Positions 29,800 through 40,480 of a stretch of DNA of 64,000 bases are shown piece after piece; position 1 is the first letter of the stretch, and each line of letters begins with the position of its first letter. The stretch lies in assembly GCA_035578905.1 (NCBI GenBank), contig JAQJVL010000030.1, positions 1 to 64,000 on the forward strand, given 5' to 3'. A program made the translations under genes and the position numbers. This DNA comes from Stictocephala bisonia. Its lineage: Eukaryota; Arthropoda; Insecta; Hemiptera; Membracidae. The notes beneath the pieces are model-generated. The model did not search any database. It was not told where the DNA came from and saw only the letters and a list, made by a program, of their open reading frames with translations.

Positions 29800-32700
29800 T
29801 ATATTTGAAAAATGCCAGTCCCACTAGGCCTATAAAACTGTACTACATAAACATTCAATGTTTGAGAAATAAAATAGAACAATTAGAAGTAGGTAGTTTT
29901 AAGGCAAGAATATTATTCCTTTGTGTGTCTTAGTGAGTCTTTGAGTGTCTGGTTGAAACAGGACGAAGTTTATTTTAATATTCCAGAAGGCTACAAATTG
30001 CAAACAGTTTCTGCAGAACGAACCTCACTAGAGGAGGGGTGATAATTTTTGTTGCACCTTTTATTAGTTTTAAGGCCATTGACTTAAGTCATTTCTGTCA
30101 AGAGATCCACTTTGAGGTTACTGGAGTATAACTGCTTATCTTTAACCTCCTGGTAGTGACTGTGTACAGGTCGCCAAATGGTTCAACAGACATATTTCTA
30201 AAATCTTTGGAGGAGCTTTTAGCCTTTCTCATCTGTTTTAGGCCTAACGCTAAACTTATTTTAAATGGAGATCTGAATGCTGAATTTTATATTACTACAA
30301 ATAAAGCAACAGTAAAAAATTTCTTGAACTGTCTTAGACAATTTGGATTGTACTGTGCCAATGACAAACCGACTCGTAATGACTCGTGCTTGGATAACAT
30401 TATGACTAATCTAGGATGTCATGAGTATAATATATCAGTTTAATATCCGGAATTGTCAGATCACGATTCAATACATTTTGAGATTTTAATAACTGACTAC
30501 TGCCAAAGCTGTTCAGACAGTAGCCTACTGAATATACTGATAGGCCTAAGCCTAGTCAGCCCTTCACAAAAAGAAAAATCACCGATAGAGGTATAGACCA
30601 TTTTAGAGACCTTCTTGAAAAGGAAGCATGGGAACTTTTACATGAGCCTAACATGTCAGCAGATTATTATTTTCAAGTTTTCCTGCAGATTCTTGGAAAT
30701 GTTAAACATTGTTTTCCCATTACAAACTGTTACAAACAACTGTGCTGTAGCCTAGGCCTAATAAGGACTTCGTCAAGTGGTATACACCTCAACTGGAAAA
30801 TATGAAAAATCACATTTTATTACTGCGGGACCATTTTAATAGGACAAGGTGTACACAAACACAAAAAATGTTAAAACACCATCGTCACCAGTATCGTACA
30901 GCTATCCGACAAGCAAAAAGGGTAGCAAATGAAGAATTCATCGATAATGCCTCAAACAAGTGCAAAGCAGCTTGGTCGATAATTAACAAGGCAGCTGGTA
31001 AGACATCGCAAGGCAACATAACCTCCGAACTATCTGCTGATGACTACAATCGGTTCTTTGTGACTTCGGTTGAAGAAATCTGCAATAGTGTGAGTTCCTC
31101 TGTGGATGATTCTGTGCATAGAGTGGAGGTGTTGAAAATTCCAAGTGTGCAGTATGAATTTCATGAAGTGACATGTCAAGAAGTATTCAAGGTTATCTCC
31201 TACTTCAAAAATTCTTATTCTAAGGATATTTATGGTCTGTCCAGTGCCTTACTGAAACAGTTGGCTGATACAATTGTACAACCTTTAACTTTTTGTATCA
31301 ACAACTGTATAAGGGAGGGTCTTTTTCCCTCTAGCCTAAAGCTTTCACGGGTAGTTCCGATTTATAAAAAGGGGTTACGCTCAGATCCAAGCAGCTCAGG
31401 CCTATCTCTTGCATACCAATACTACTATCCGTAACAAAACTTTGGAGACTCGAGTTTGGATGACTATAACAACGAAACTAATAAAGCTATGGTGATGGGA
31501 CTTGTACCAAAATTTTCACAATTTCACTGTGCGTTTATTGATGTAAACCCAAAAATTTTTCATGCAACATTTGCATATTTTTAATGCGTGCCGAACAAAA
31601 AAAATACACGATTTTACACGCCTTTCAACCAAATCTCGACTTTAAAAAATCGCTGAATAAAAACCCGTGCATGAATCGTTTTGAAACTTTAATACGTGAT
31701 TGGTTATAGTGTTGATAACGTAATACTAAAATATAAAAATTGTTTGTCCATTAGAAAAAAAGTTGTTGTAGATTTTGTACAACAACTTTTTCTCAGCACT
31801 GACTGATCGGAATAAGTTCAACTTTACACTGTTATACAAAGCTAATTTTACATATTCAACTACAAATTGTGATAATCGTTTAAAGTCCATCATGTATTTT
31901 GTAGCGATTTTTATTTGATAGCGTAGCGATGTGCACTCAGCCGTGAGTAACCGACCCCACCGATGCACCTGGTCCGCCGGTATTCGTCCGGAATGCGGGG
32001 TTGCCCTGTCGAACACGGTGAGTCACAGTGGTATGTCCACCACCCTCTACCCTCCGCAGTAAAAGAATGTCTTGAAACTATGACTGTGGTAAGACTATGG
32101 TATAAAAATTAACAAAATACGTACAGTCAGAGAAGAAACAATACCGCCTACATTAACTATTTCAACAATTAATTTGACTTTAATGTTTGACCAAAACATA
32201 TGTATGAATATATATCATAGGCGATTAAAAATATCAAAAATATTACTGTTAAAACACAGAGCATTTATTTGTATGTGTATGGTTATCTTCTGTAAAAACT
32301 AAACAGTTTTTCGTCTCTCCTGTAAAATTTTCGATTTTTCTGATAGGCGGTATTGTTTCTCCACTGGCGATTTGGAAAATTAACGCAAGCTTGAGAGCTT
32401 CTCTTGTACGAGCCAGGATGACGGCAGGACTGGCAGCGACTCGGCAACGTCGCAATCCCGCCGAGCTTGTTACTCACGGCTGAGTGCACATCGCTACGCT
32501 ATCAAATAAAAATCGCTACAAAATACATGATGGACTATAAACGATTATCACAATTTGTAGTTGAATATGTAAAATTAGCTTTGTATAACAGTGTAAAGTT
32601 GAACTTATTCCGATCAGTCATTGCTGAGAAAAAGTTGTTGTACAAAATCTACAACAACTTTTTTTCTAATGGACAAACAATTTTTATATTTTAGTATTAC

Positions 32701-34250
32701 GTTATCAACACTATAACCAATCACGTATTAAAGTTTCAAAACGATTCATGCACGGGTTTTTATTCAGCGATTTTTTAAAGTCGAGATTTGGTTGAAAGGC
32801 GTGTAAAATCGTGTATTTTTTTTGTTCGGCACGCATTAAAAATATGCAAATGTTGCATGAAAAATTTTTGGGTTTACATCAATAAACGCACAGTGAAATT
32901 GTGAAAATTTTGGTACAAGTCCCATCACCATAGCTTTATTAGTTTCGTTGTTATAGTCATCCAAACTCGAGTCTCCAAAGTTTTGTTACGGATAGTAGGT
33001 AGTTTTTGAAAAGATTTTAAAAAAACAACTGTATTCGTTCTTTGAACTTAATGATTTATTTTGTATTGAACAATTTGGTTTCCGTAGTGGTAAGTCAATT
33101 ACTCAGGCTGTAGATGGTCTAGTCAATAAGTTACTTACAACCTTGGAGGAGAATTGTAGTGCTCAGGTCACCCTTTGTGACCTGAGCAAAGCCTTTGATT
33201 GCGTAAGGCATGATATCTTACTTAAGAGGTTAGAATATTATGGTGTCAAAGGGAAAGAACTGTCAATTTTTAGATCCTACTTAGAAGAGCGTAGACAAGT
33301 TGTAGATATAGGCGAAACTTATTCCGAAACGCTGGAAACCAACTACGGAGTCCCACAAGGGTCAGTGTTGGGCCCCGTTCTCTTCATTATACTTATGAAC
33401 GATCTCAGTATCAACTTACCATGTTTTACAGCTACATATGCAGATGACACCACTCTTGTAAATACTCATGTAAATACAACACAGCTTGGTGCCATAAGTA
33501 CTAATGCCTTAAAAACTGCCACTGATTGGTTTAGTACAAATGGTTTGTTCTTAAATGAAAGTAAAACTGATAACCTTATTGTTAGGTACTTTAAGAGATC
33601 CAGGCCTACGAAACAACTATAACAAATCTGTCAAATTATTAGGTGTTACTCTAGACTATAAGTTGTCTTGGTCTGACCATATTGAGAATGTATGAAAAAA
33701 GTTGTCGAGAGTGATATTTTTGCTGGTAAATGTAAAAAGACATGTATCAGCGACATTCCTTAAAACAGCATATTTTGCTTTTTTGAGAGCATTTTGAGAT
33801 ATGGCCTTGTTATATGGGGTAACGGAGTTGGTATGGATAGGGTTCTGGTTGTGCAAAAAAAGCTTTTAGAATTATAACTGATTCTCAGTCACTTGAGCAC
33901 TGTAGGCCTCTGTTTGTTGCCACAGAAATCCTTACCATAGTAAATTTGTATATATTTGAAGTGTTAGTTTTAGTTAAAAATAACTTGCATAACTATCCAA
34001 CTAGAACTATGACACATGACCATAATACAAGAAACTGTAATAAACTAGAAAGAAATATATGTAGATTAACAAAAACCTTGAAATATCACTCATCTTTAGG
34101 CTTAAAAATGTTTAACAATTTGACTACAGTTTGCAAAGACATGTCCTGTAAAAAGTTCTTAGATAAACTGTGCAATTGGTTGAAGAAACATCCATTCTAT
34201 AACATTAAGGAATTTTTCGATTGTGTTATACAAGAAAATGACTTTGTTTG
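29800..34250 (+). pseudogene. CR1-like ORF2: endonuclease and RT, interrupted
   Basis: The endonuclease (29840-30480) is frame-broken: YYINIQCLRNKIEQLEV, TVYRSPNGSTDIFLKSLEEL, LILNGDLNAEF and ELSDHDSIHFEIL. The RT first part (30802-31424) has AAWSIINKAAGKT, DIYGLSSALLKQLAD and LKLSRVVPIYKKGLRSD. After the insertion come VFEKILKKQLYSFFELNDLF, EQFGFRSGKSITQAVDGL, VTLCDLSKAFDCVRHDILLK, YGVPQGSVLGPVLF and the active-site ATYADDTTLVNTHV. The C-terminal piece (33946-34250) reads NYPTRTMTHDHNTRNCNKLE. Frameshifts lie near 29930, 30130, 30540 and 33620. Confidence 0.83.
31425..32995. mobile_element. Long-inverted-repeat (foldback) element, 527-bp arms
   Basis: Left arm 31425-31951 and right arm 32469-32995 are reverse complements in exact register, with only a couple of visible mismatches (TTTAAACG against TATAAACG, CAGTGCTGAG against CATTGCTGAG). 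The element begins CTATCCGTAACAAAAC and ends GTTTTGTTACGGATAG, with TA on both sides (31423-31424, 32996-32997). The 517-bp centre is GC-richer and has no convincing coding frame. Each arm contains its own hairpin (AGTTGTTGTAGATTTTGTAC, AACAACT). It interrupts the RT of the CR1-like LINE. It may be a TA-targeting MITE, but the superfamily is not recognised. Confidence 0.92.
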
Positions 34251-34399
34251 ATCTTCAAATGATGCACCAGTAGAGTCTATTTTGTATATTTTTTATATGG
34301 CCTAACCATATGTGAAAGTTACCTTTAACTAAATCTCTATTTGACGAAATCTATTAATATTATGTAAATGTCTGAATGATCAATAAATGTCATGTCTTA

Positions 34400-35640
34400 T
34401 GTCTTATGGTGAAAATATTCCTATGGTTAGTGGTTATGGTTAATTTAGCTGATCTAGAGTTTGAGTGTTAGATCACTCTGCCAAATTCATATTGTAGGAG
34501 TAAGGTCAAATTACAAAGTGGAACTCCGTGAGCATACGTGTATACCACACTACTCAAGTTACTGTTATCCCAAATTGACGCGTAATCTTACAGAAAGATT
34601 TGCCCTCCCACACTACTGACTGATATTAGTTCACTTATGCATCGTAGAGTAACGCAGCTATGTTCTTATTGTAAATAATGCTAAACAATACGTCGTCAGC
34701 ACCGTTTACTAATTTCCAATTGCATATGCCAATTTGTAGCAAATACATATAATCACAAATTCAGAACGTCTATTGAAATCTATAAAACCCCACACAAGAA
34801 GAGACTCAGTCAATCACCATGCATAAATAATGGGCTCTTCAGTGGCGGATAGAAAATTATTTTGGGAGGGGGCTAATCAGAGTATATGAGGATCGTGGGT
34901 ACATTATTGGGGAAACTCATTCCTGGGCTTATGAAGTTAAATATAAGAATTAGTTTTAACCCAGCCATACCTAGCTTTGAACATTAAACCTAGCTCCGTA
35001 GAAAACACATGTTTACAGGACTAAACACTAATTTTACATTAAATTAATGTTTCATTATAAAAACATGTCATTCCTGCTTAACCATTTACACCTATATTTT
35101 TATATTTACGTCTTTATTACCGATATGCTTGCTAAAATATTGTCAACATTCTTGCATTTATAATAGACTATATATATTATTCTTGCATTTATAATATATA
35201 TATATATCTTCTCAAAACACATAAATTGTCAACTTTTAGTTTTATCCTGATTTTTACAGTATATACTTATTTTTTTCTAATTTTCTTGAATGTCAAATCT
35301 CAGCGGTTTTAAAAGACAGTTTGAAATTTGAGAGGTAAAACACTATTTCTCATTCATATTATTTTTTTATCTATAAAAAAGGAAAACACCTAAATAACAA
35401 ATAAAACAGCCCAATATAAACTTAAGACATTTATTTAATATGAACTTCATACATTTTCAGTTATTGCCCGAGCCTAATAATAAATTGGAATTTCAAAGGT
35501 TGTTACAATATTCCAAATATTAGAACACACAAATTTGTATTATTCAGACCTACAACTGTTCTATCTTAATTTTATTAATTTATTTCATTTTAAATGTAAA
35601 CAGATGACTGTATTTTGAAATAATAATAAAGGAATATGAA
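34400..35640. other. AT-rich intron, nothing recognised
   Basis: This is intronic sequence between two LINE-derived regions. The only structure seen is a diverged local duplication near 35150-35205 (ATTCTTGCATTTATAATA twice) and an AT-rich low-complexity tract. There is no coding frame. Confidence 0.35.
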
Positions 35641-35644
35641 GTGT

Positions 35645-36590
35645 GGCTTGAGATAACTGAATAGTCGGTCGTCAAATGTGCTGTGTAGCGGATTGGTTTA
35701 CGTCTGGCGTCCCTCCGTGGACGGACTTTGAAGCCTGGTGGTATTATTTTTACAATACGTAATGCAATTATTTATTATACGGTTATATTATTTCAACCGA
35801 TTGGCATTTTGGCACGCGTTATGCCAGAATCGGTTGTCTATTAAATACAATCTCAGACATAAAAGATACACACTTTATGAGACTATATCACTAGCCGGTA
35901 TCCTTGGAGGACAGGCTGAGTCTCATATTCATATTATTATCATACAGAAAACTACTATATTTGTTATATGTACAGTCCCATACAGGATTAACAGTTTGGT
36001 ACAGGTTAAGCCTAATTCGGACTGATTTCTGATGTAACATCGATCGTCAAAGACTTGCGAAAATCCTGATTTGTTAACAAACGGTGAATTCGATGGATGG
36101 ACTCCGATGCCTCATGATATTATTATTACAGTACAGAATAGAATAGTTTTATTCACTTACAGTCTATTAATTGATTGACATTTTAATACCGGTTAGGTTG
36201 AAATCGTACGTGAGATAACTGAATAGTCGGTCGACAAAGACATACCATGTAGCAGATTGGTCTAGGTTACACCTGGTGTCCCTCGGTGGACAGTTTTTGA
36301 GGTCTGATAGTACTATTGTTACAATACGTAATGTAATTAATTTTTATAAACTTATAGTCTATTATTTTATTGACATTTTGGCACTGGTTACGCAGAATAG
36401 GACATCTGTTAAATAAAATCTCAGTTGTCAAAGATGCAAACTTGATCAGACTTATTCACTAGCCAATATATGGACAGACAGCGGCACACTTGTATTTTAC
36501 CAAACGGAAAACGACTATATTTTTTATATTTACAGTTCCATACACGACTAACGCTTTGGTTCAGACTGGTTGCGTTAAAGATCTTTAATA
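35645..36590. repeat. Diverged tandem duplication of ~560 bp
   Basis: The stretch at 35645-36025 (GAGATAACTGAATAGTCGGT, TACAATACGTAATG, TCACTAGCC, CAGTCCCATACAGGATTAAC) recurs in the same order at about 36207-36570 with many substitutions (GAGATAACTGAATAGTCGGT, TACAATACGTAATG, TCACTAGCC, CAGTTCCATACACGACTAAC). The second copy runs into a LINE C-terminal frame, so the unit probably includes a LINE 3' part duplicated in place. Confidence 0.7.
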
Positions 36591-36955
36591 AACTCCCCCT
36601 TAAATACAAGACTTTAATCAACACAAACTATTTTAAAAGCAGTCTTACCAATTTCTTGTTGGAAAAAAATTATTATAGCATCAGTGAGTACTTATGTGAC
36701 AGTGACATGTAAGCTATATTTTATAAATTAAGTATAGTTTAATATTACATAGTGGCCATGTTGTGTAGAGGATATATAGTGGTCTCTAATGTTAGTTACA
36801 TTAGACAATAATAGAACAATCTCCTCTAGGTTTTATTATGCTATGTAAGTTATTACATTATTAATTTTGACAATGTCACCTGTTTTTTAGCTGTGCTATT
36901 CATGTAAAAAGTTTATGTGACAACAAAGAAATTTTGGTTTGGTTTGGTTTCTGCT
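36430..36955 (+). mobile_element. LINE 3' end (CR1-like)
   Basis: The frame at 36470-36712 ends with ALKIFNKLPLKYKTLINTNY, FKSSLTNFLLEKNYYSISEY and LCDSDM, the typical last residues of CR1-like ORF2. The 3' UTR at 36868-36950 (ACAATGTCACCTG, TTAGCTGTGCTA, GTGACAACAAAG) matches 28750-28810, and its tail is a GGTTT repeat. It is a truncated copy of a relative of the element at 27640. Confidence 0.7.
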
Positions 36956-36959
36956 GTAA

Positions 36960-37660
36960 GATTATTGTTTGTTAACTTTGTATATTTTTTTTTTTCATAT
37001 TGAACGCAAGTGTAAAAACATTACATTCAATAAATAAGTTAACCCTGATATTTGAATATCAATACGTATTCCATAATCCTCAAGTATTTGTATTTATTTT
37101 ACTTGTATTTACATGTATTTATATTCAGAGAGAATGCCACCTACCCATCACTTTGTTACTGTGATTTCTATTAAGTAACAAACAGGTTAAATTTGGGGCA
37201 CTAGATCTAGGATTTCAGTAGTAATGAAAGGAAAGAAGACCAGCATACCTGATAAACTTGGTAGACTGGTACACTGTAGATACACAACACAAAAAATTGG
37301 ATAGTGATTATTAAGTAATGTTATAATCAATGAGCAATAATCCATGTTGCTTAAACTTGTGATCCCTTTTCATTTTTAATTCATATCCAAATTGTAACAC
37401 ATTTCATAAAACCTACAATGTTTTTAATTTGATTCAAAATATCTATAATCGATTATCAAATCAAAATAGTAGACCTTAAATTCTTATAAAAATGTCAATA
37501 ATTCAAATAGTTATTTCACTTAAATATGGAATCAACTATTTTCACTTACAAACTTTAAATATCACAAAAGAATTATATTTTCAGCTGAAAAAATCAAACT
37601 ACTGACTTCTAGCAGAAAGTAGGGGATCAAACTATAGGTATTTATCTCAAAAATAAATCA
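36960..37660. other. Intron sequence with a pLTR-like snippet
   Basis: There is no gene. The part at 37190-37290 (GGCACTAGATCTAGGATTT, GAAAGGAAAGAAGACCAGCA) is a diverged relative of 48605-48690 and so belongs to a repeat family, probably a Penelope-like terminal region. Confidence 0.4.
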
Positions 37661-37670
37661 CATTATACCA

Positions 37671-38110
37671 TTATATGCCCCAAAAACTAAAATTCATGGT
37701 TATCAATTTGAGTATACGTAAATGTTTGTGCAACAGTTTTCTCTGCCTGTTTCGCCGCTGCCTTTTGCTGAATTGAGTTTGCCGCTTCTTTAAACCGTTC
37801 TTCCGCTTCTCTTCAGAGTTTGGCAATTTTCCTCTCTGGAAGCTTTTGAGAAGTTGTGCTGTGCCACGCAGTGTGAGTGTTTGTTTGATTTTGTGCGACG
37901 TTAACGTGTCCGGCGACGCCTTTGGATTAACTGGGCTGTCCTCTGGAAGCAATGCAAGTTCGACCTTTGTCTTTAGCTTCCAGATTCTTGTTGTTAGCTT
38001 TATACCCTGCCCTTTTAGCTGTTCACACCAAAACCTAGTAAATGTTTCTTAGTTTTTCTTGTTCTTTTAGGTTCCGCTCTTCTAGCGACATTTCAGTAAG
38101 TTTAGTTAAA
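37671..38110 (-). other. Coding-like stretch of unknown origin
   Basis: On the minus strand a frame starts MSLEERNLKEQEKLRN (38090-38045) and, after a frameshift, continues as LLPEDSPVNPKASPDTLTSH. It then reads TLRGTAQLLKSFQRGKLPNS and ends in a basic QFSKRQRRNRQRKLLHKHLR segment. The composition (charged, Lys and Arg rich) looks like protein rather than random AT-rich sequence, but I do not recognise it. It could be a processed pseudogene of a host gene, a piece of an unrecognised transposon, or chance. No splice-flanked exon structure is evident. Confidence 0.25.
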
Positions 38111-38554
38111 AGTCAAATTTTAGTAATAAAAAAAGATATTTTAAAAATAAAAATAGCTATAGGTTATTTTGTTCTTTTACAGATTCCTGAGGCAGAATCA
38201 TAAAACAGAATCAGGATCATAAATAAATACAGAATGATTAGGAATCATAAAGACATTCAGAATCACAAAATTATAGAAAATAGTTTATATAAAAGAATTT
38301 AACCTGGAATATTAACCCTTCGCACGCGGAAATTATTTTACCTTATTTTAAAGTAACCCGTAATTATGTAAAAAGAAATTTTAATGAAATGTGAAGTTAA
38401 TTTTTTGTAACTTTTAGAAACATAAAGGGACATAAAAATATATAAATTTCTATTTAAAGTTAAAATTATAACTTTTAACGCTATTTTATTGTAGATGTAC
38501 AATTATAATGAAAAGTACATATATAAAAAAATTTTCAACAATTCATAACTAGAA

Positions 38555-39395
38555 TCTACAGTTTCCGGTGACAACCGCGTCAAGGTACTATCTACAATAT
38601 TTACAAGATGACCAGACGTTGCGCCCATACTGTGATGTGGCATCCTCAGTGGTTCCTCTGAGACTGAAATCAGCGAGTGACCTTCCAGCTTTTATAACAG
38701 GTGGTGGGGTGGGGACTGGTTGGCAGGTATGCTGGAGAGGGGGCGAAGGCATTACCCACGAATAGATAACAGAATTTTCTAAGGCCAGTCAAAGATAAAA
38801 TTCCACTAGCTATGCCTGGAGTATATGAAATACCTTGTAGTTGCGGGTCAGTCTACATAGGGGAAACCAAGAGGTTAATTTCCACAAGGATTAAGGAACA
38901 TATAAGGCAAACTAAGAATGAAGATACGGAAAAGTCTGCAGTTGCTGAACATAGCACAAAAAATAATCATGGAATTTTATTTGACAAAACTAAAGTCCTT
39001 GCCAACATCCCACATTACTACCCGAGAATCGTAAGGGAAGCCATAGAAATATATAAAAGAAGAAATACTTTTAATAAGGATGATAGTATACGGCTGCCAA
39101 AGACATGGGGACCCATTTTAAGTAAATTGAAATAAAATGGAAGTCAGCCATATTGATTTTTCGGCCAATGACCGTAGGTCACGTGGGTCGTGCCTCCGCC
39201 CTCCTCTCCAGCATACCTGCCAACCAGTCCCCACCCCACCACCTGTTATAAAAGCTGGAAGGTCACTCGCCGATTTCAGTCTCAGAGGAACCACTGAGGA
39301 TGCCACATCACAGTATGGGCGAAACGTCTGGTCATCTTGTAAATATTGTAGATAGTACCTTGACGCGGTTGTCACCGGAAACTGTAGATTCTAGT
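38555..39395 (+). mobile_element. Penelope-like element remnant with inverted ends
   Basis: An outer inverted repeat (38560-38755 against 39190-39390) surrounds a GIY-YIG endonuclease fragment (38812-39135). Both arms contain GGTCACTCGC/GCGAGTGACC and ACTGAGGATGCCACATCACA. Penelope-like elements often carry such inverted or rearranged terminal repeats (pLTRs). The reverse transcriptase is missing. Confidence 0.75.
38812..39135 (+). CDS. Penelope-like GIY-YIG endonuclease domain
   Basis: This 107-residue frame encodes MPGVYEIPCSCGSVYIGETK, then RLISTRIKEHIRQTKNEDTE and AVAEHSTKNNHGILFDKTKV, ending PKTWGPILSKLK. GVYEIPC..C...YIGETKR..xxRIKEH is the GIY-YIG signature of the C-terminal endonuclease of Penelope-like retroelements, including the CCHH-like Cys spacing ahead of it. 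The active-site Tyr, Arg and the later Glu (REAIEIYK) are present. The domain nicks DNA during retrotransposition. The upstream RT is absent, so it is a fragment although the frame is intact. Confidence 0.85.
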   Translation: MPGVYEIPCSCGSVYIGETKRLISTRIKEHIRQTKNEDTEKSAVAEHSTKNNHGILFDKTKVLANIPHYYPRIVREAIEIYKRRNTFNKDDSIRLPKTWGPILSKLK

Positions 39396-39399
39396 AATG

Positions 39400-40480
39400 A
39401 CACCGGCCGCTTAAGCCTAAGTTCTAAGTTCAACAATTCAGTTGAAACTTTTAACAGTATCTTTCATTTATACAATAATAACTACAACAAAATAATTGAA
39501 AACTAGAAAACAGATAAAAAGATAGATAAGTGTTGAAAACAAAGTGCTTGGGTTGATCGACAGACGGAGGATATTTTCATTTTACGCGTCTACAAAGAGA
39601 TGGAGCCACGACCATGCACGCCCTAATTGGCTTCTCTGTCCCTTTTCATTTATAAACGATTTATATTTTTGATAGGCTGAGGGAGTTTGCTAAAGACATG
39701 TCTAAGTTGATGCTGCACATAGCGGAAGTTTTAGGAACTATCAGTTACACTATCGACAGGAATAATTCATTTCGGATATGTTCGTTTACCACGTTTGAGA
39801 CAAAGTAGACTGGGTATATATTCGTTTGCCACGTATGAAGGGTTTAGAAGATATGGAATTATTATTAATATTTGACACATTAAAGGTTTATTTTATTTTA
39901 TTCCATTATTTGAAGAGAATTTTTAACTTTGATTTTTAATTTTAAATGAAGTATTTTGTGAAGTAATTAATAATTTTTATTTTGTTGAAGAACTTGTTTT
40001 ATTTCATTTTCCATTAAAGTTTACTAAATAAGAAAACTTGAAAAATTAAATATTTGTTCCTGTTTTCAAGAAATTAAAGATAAAACAAAAATAAATTTGT
40101 AGCCTTTCTTTTGACTTTTTTGGGAATACATTACAACTGCTTAAGAATTCTGGCGAGTCCGTAGACCAATCCTCCTAATGAGGCGACATGCCGAGATCTA
40201 CTAATTGGACTGTAGCAGAGTGCCTTGGTGAGGCCGCAGGGCGAATTCCACAAAGGTGCTAAAGGTGAATGCGGATGACCTACGAAACAAAATTTATTAA
40301 TAACCTACAAGGTATAGCAACAACAAACGATCCTCAGGGATATATGGATGCTACATCTTCAGTTCGCAAAATTCAACTGAACTAAGTTCAGTCTTCCGGT
40401 ACTGGAATTAAAATTCTTTAATCAATTACAAATTAATATTGTTCATATGTAAATTGTTACAATATATGATTGTACAATAT
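39400..40480. other. Intron sequence, nothing recognised
   Basis: There is no coding frame. A short direct repeat (ATGTTCGTTTACCACGT near 39777 and ATATTCGTTTGCCACGT near 39819) is visible. The segment 40150-40300 is GC-richer without recognised homology. Confidence 0.35.

Larger units (their letters stand above)
28830..34395 (+). mobile_element. CR1-like LINE split by a foldback element
   Basis: Plus-strand order: ORF1 (28894-29781), ORF2 endonuclease (29830-30480), RT (30800-31424 and 33000-33640), C-terminal part (33640-34250), 3' UTR with CAATAAATG and a GTCTTAT repeat (34380-34400). The RT is divided by the long-TIR element 31425-32995. Several frameshifts and stops make it inactive. 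Excluding the insertion it is about 4.0 kb, nearly full length. Confidence 0.85.

Noticed and set aside
31726..32694. Two similar frames (LLTAECTSLRYQIKIATKYM), seemingly a duplicated gene
   Set aside because: They lie in the inverted arms of the long-TIR element and mirror each other; there is no homology or start context.
38313..38330. TTAACCCTTCGCACGCGG resembles a piggyBac terminus
   Set aside because: No inverted partner was found before or after the adjacent Penelope-like element, so an element could not be delimited.
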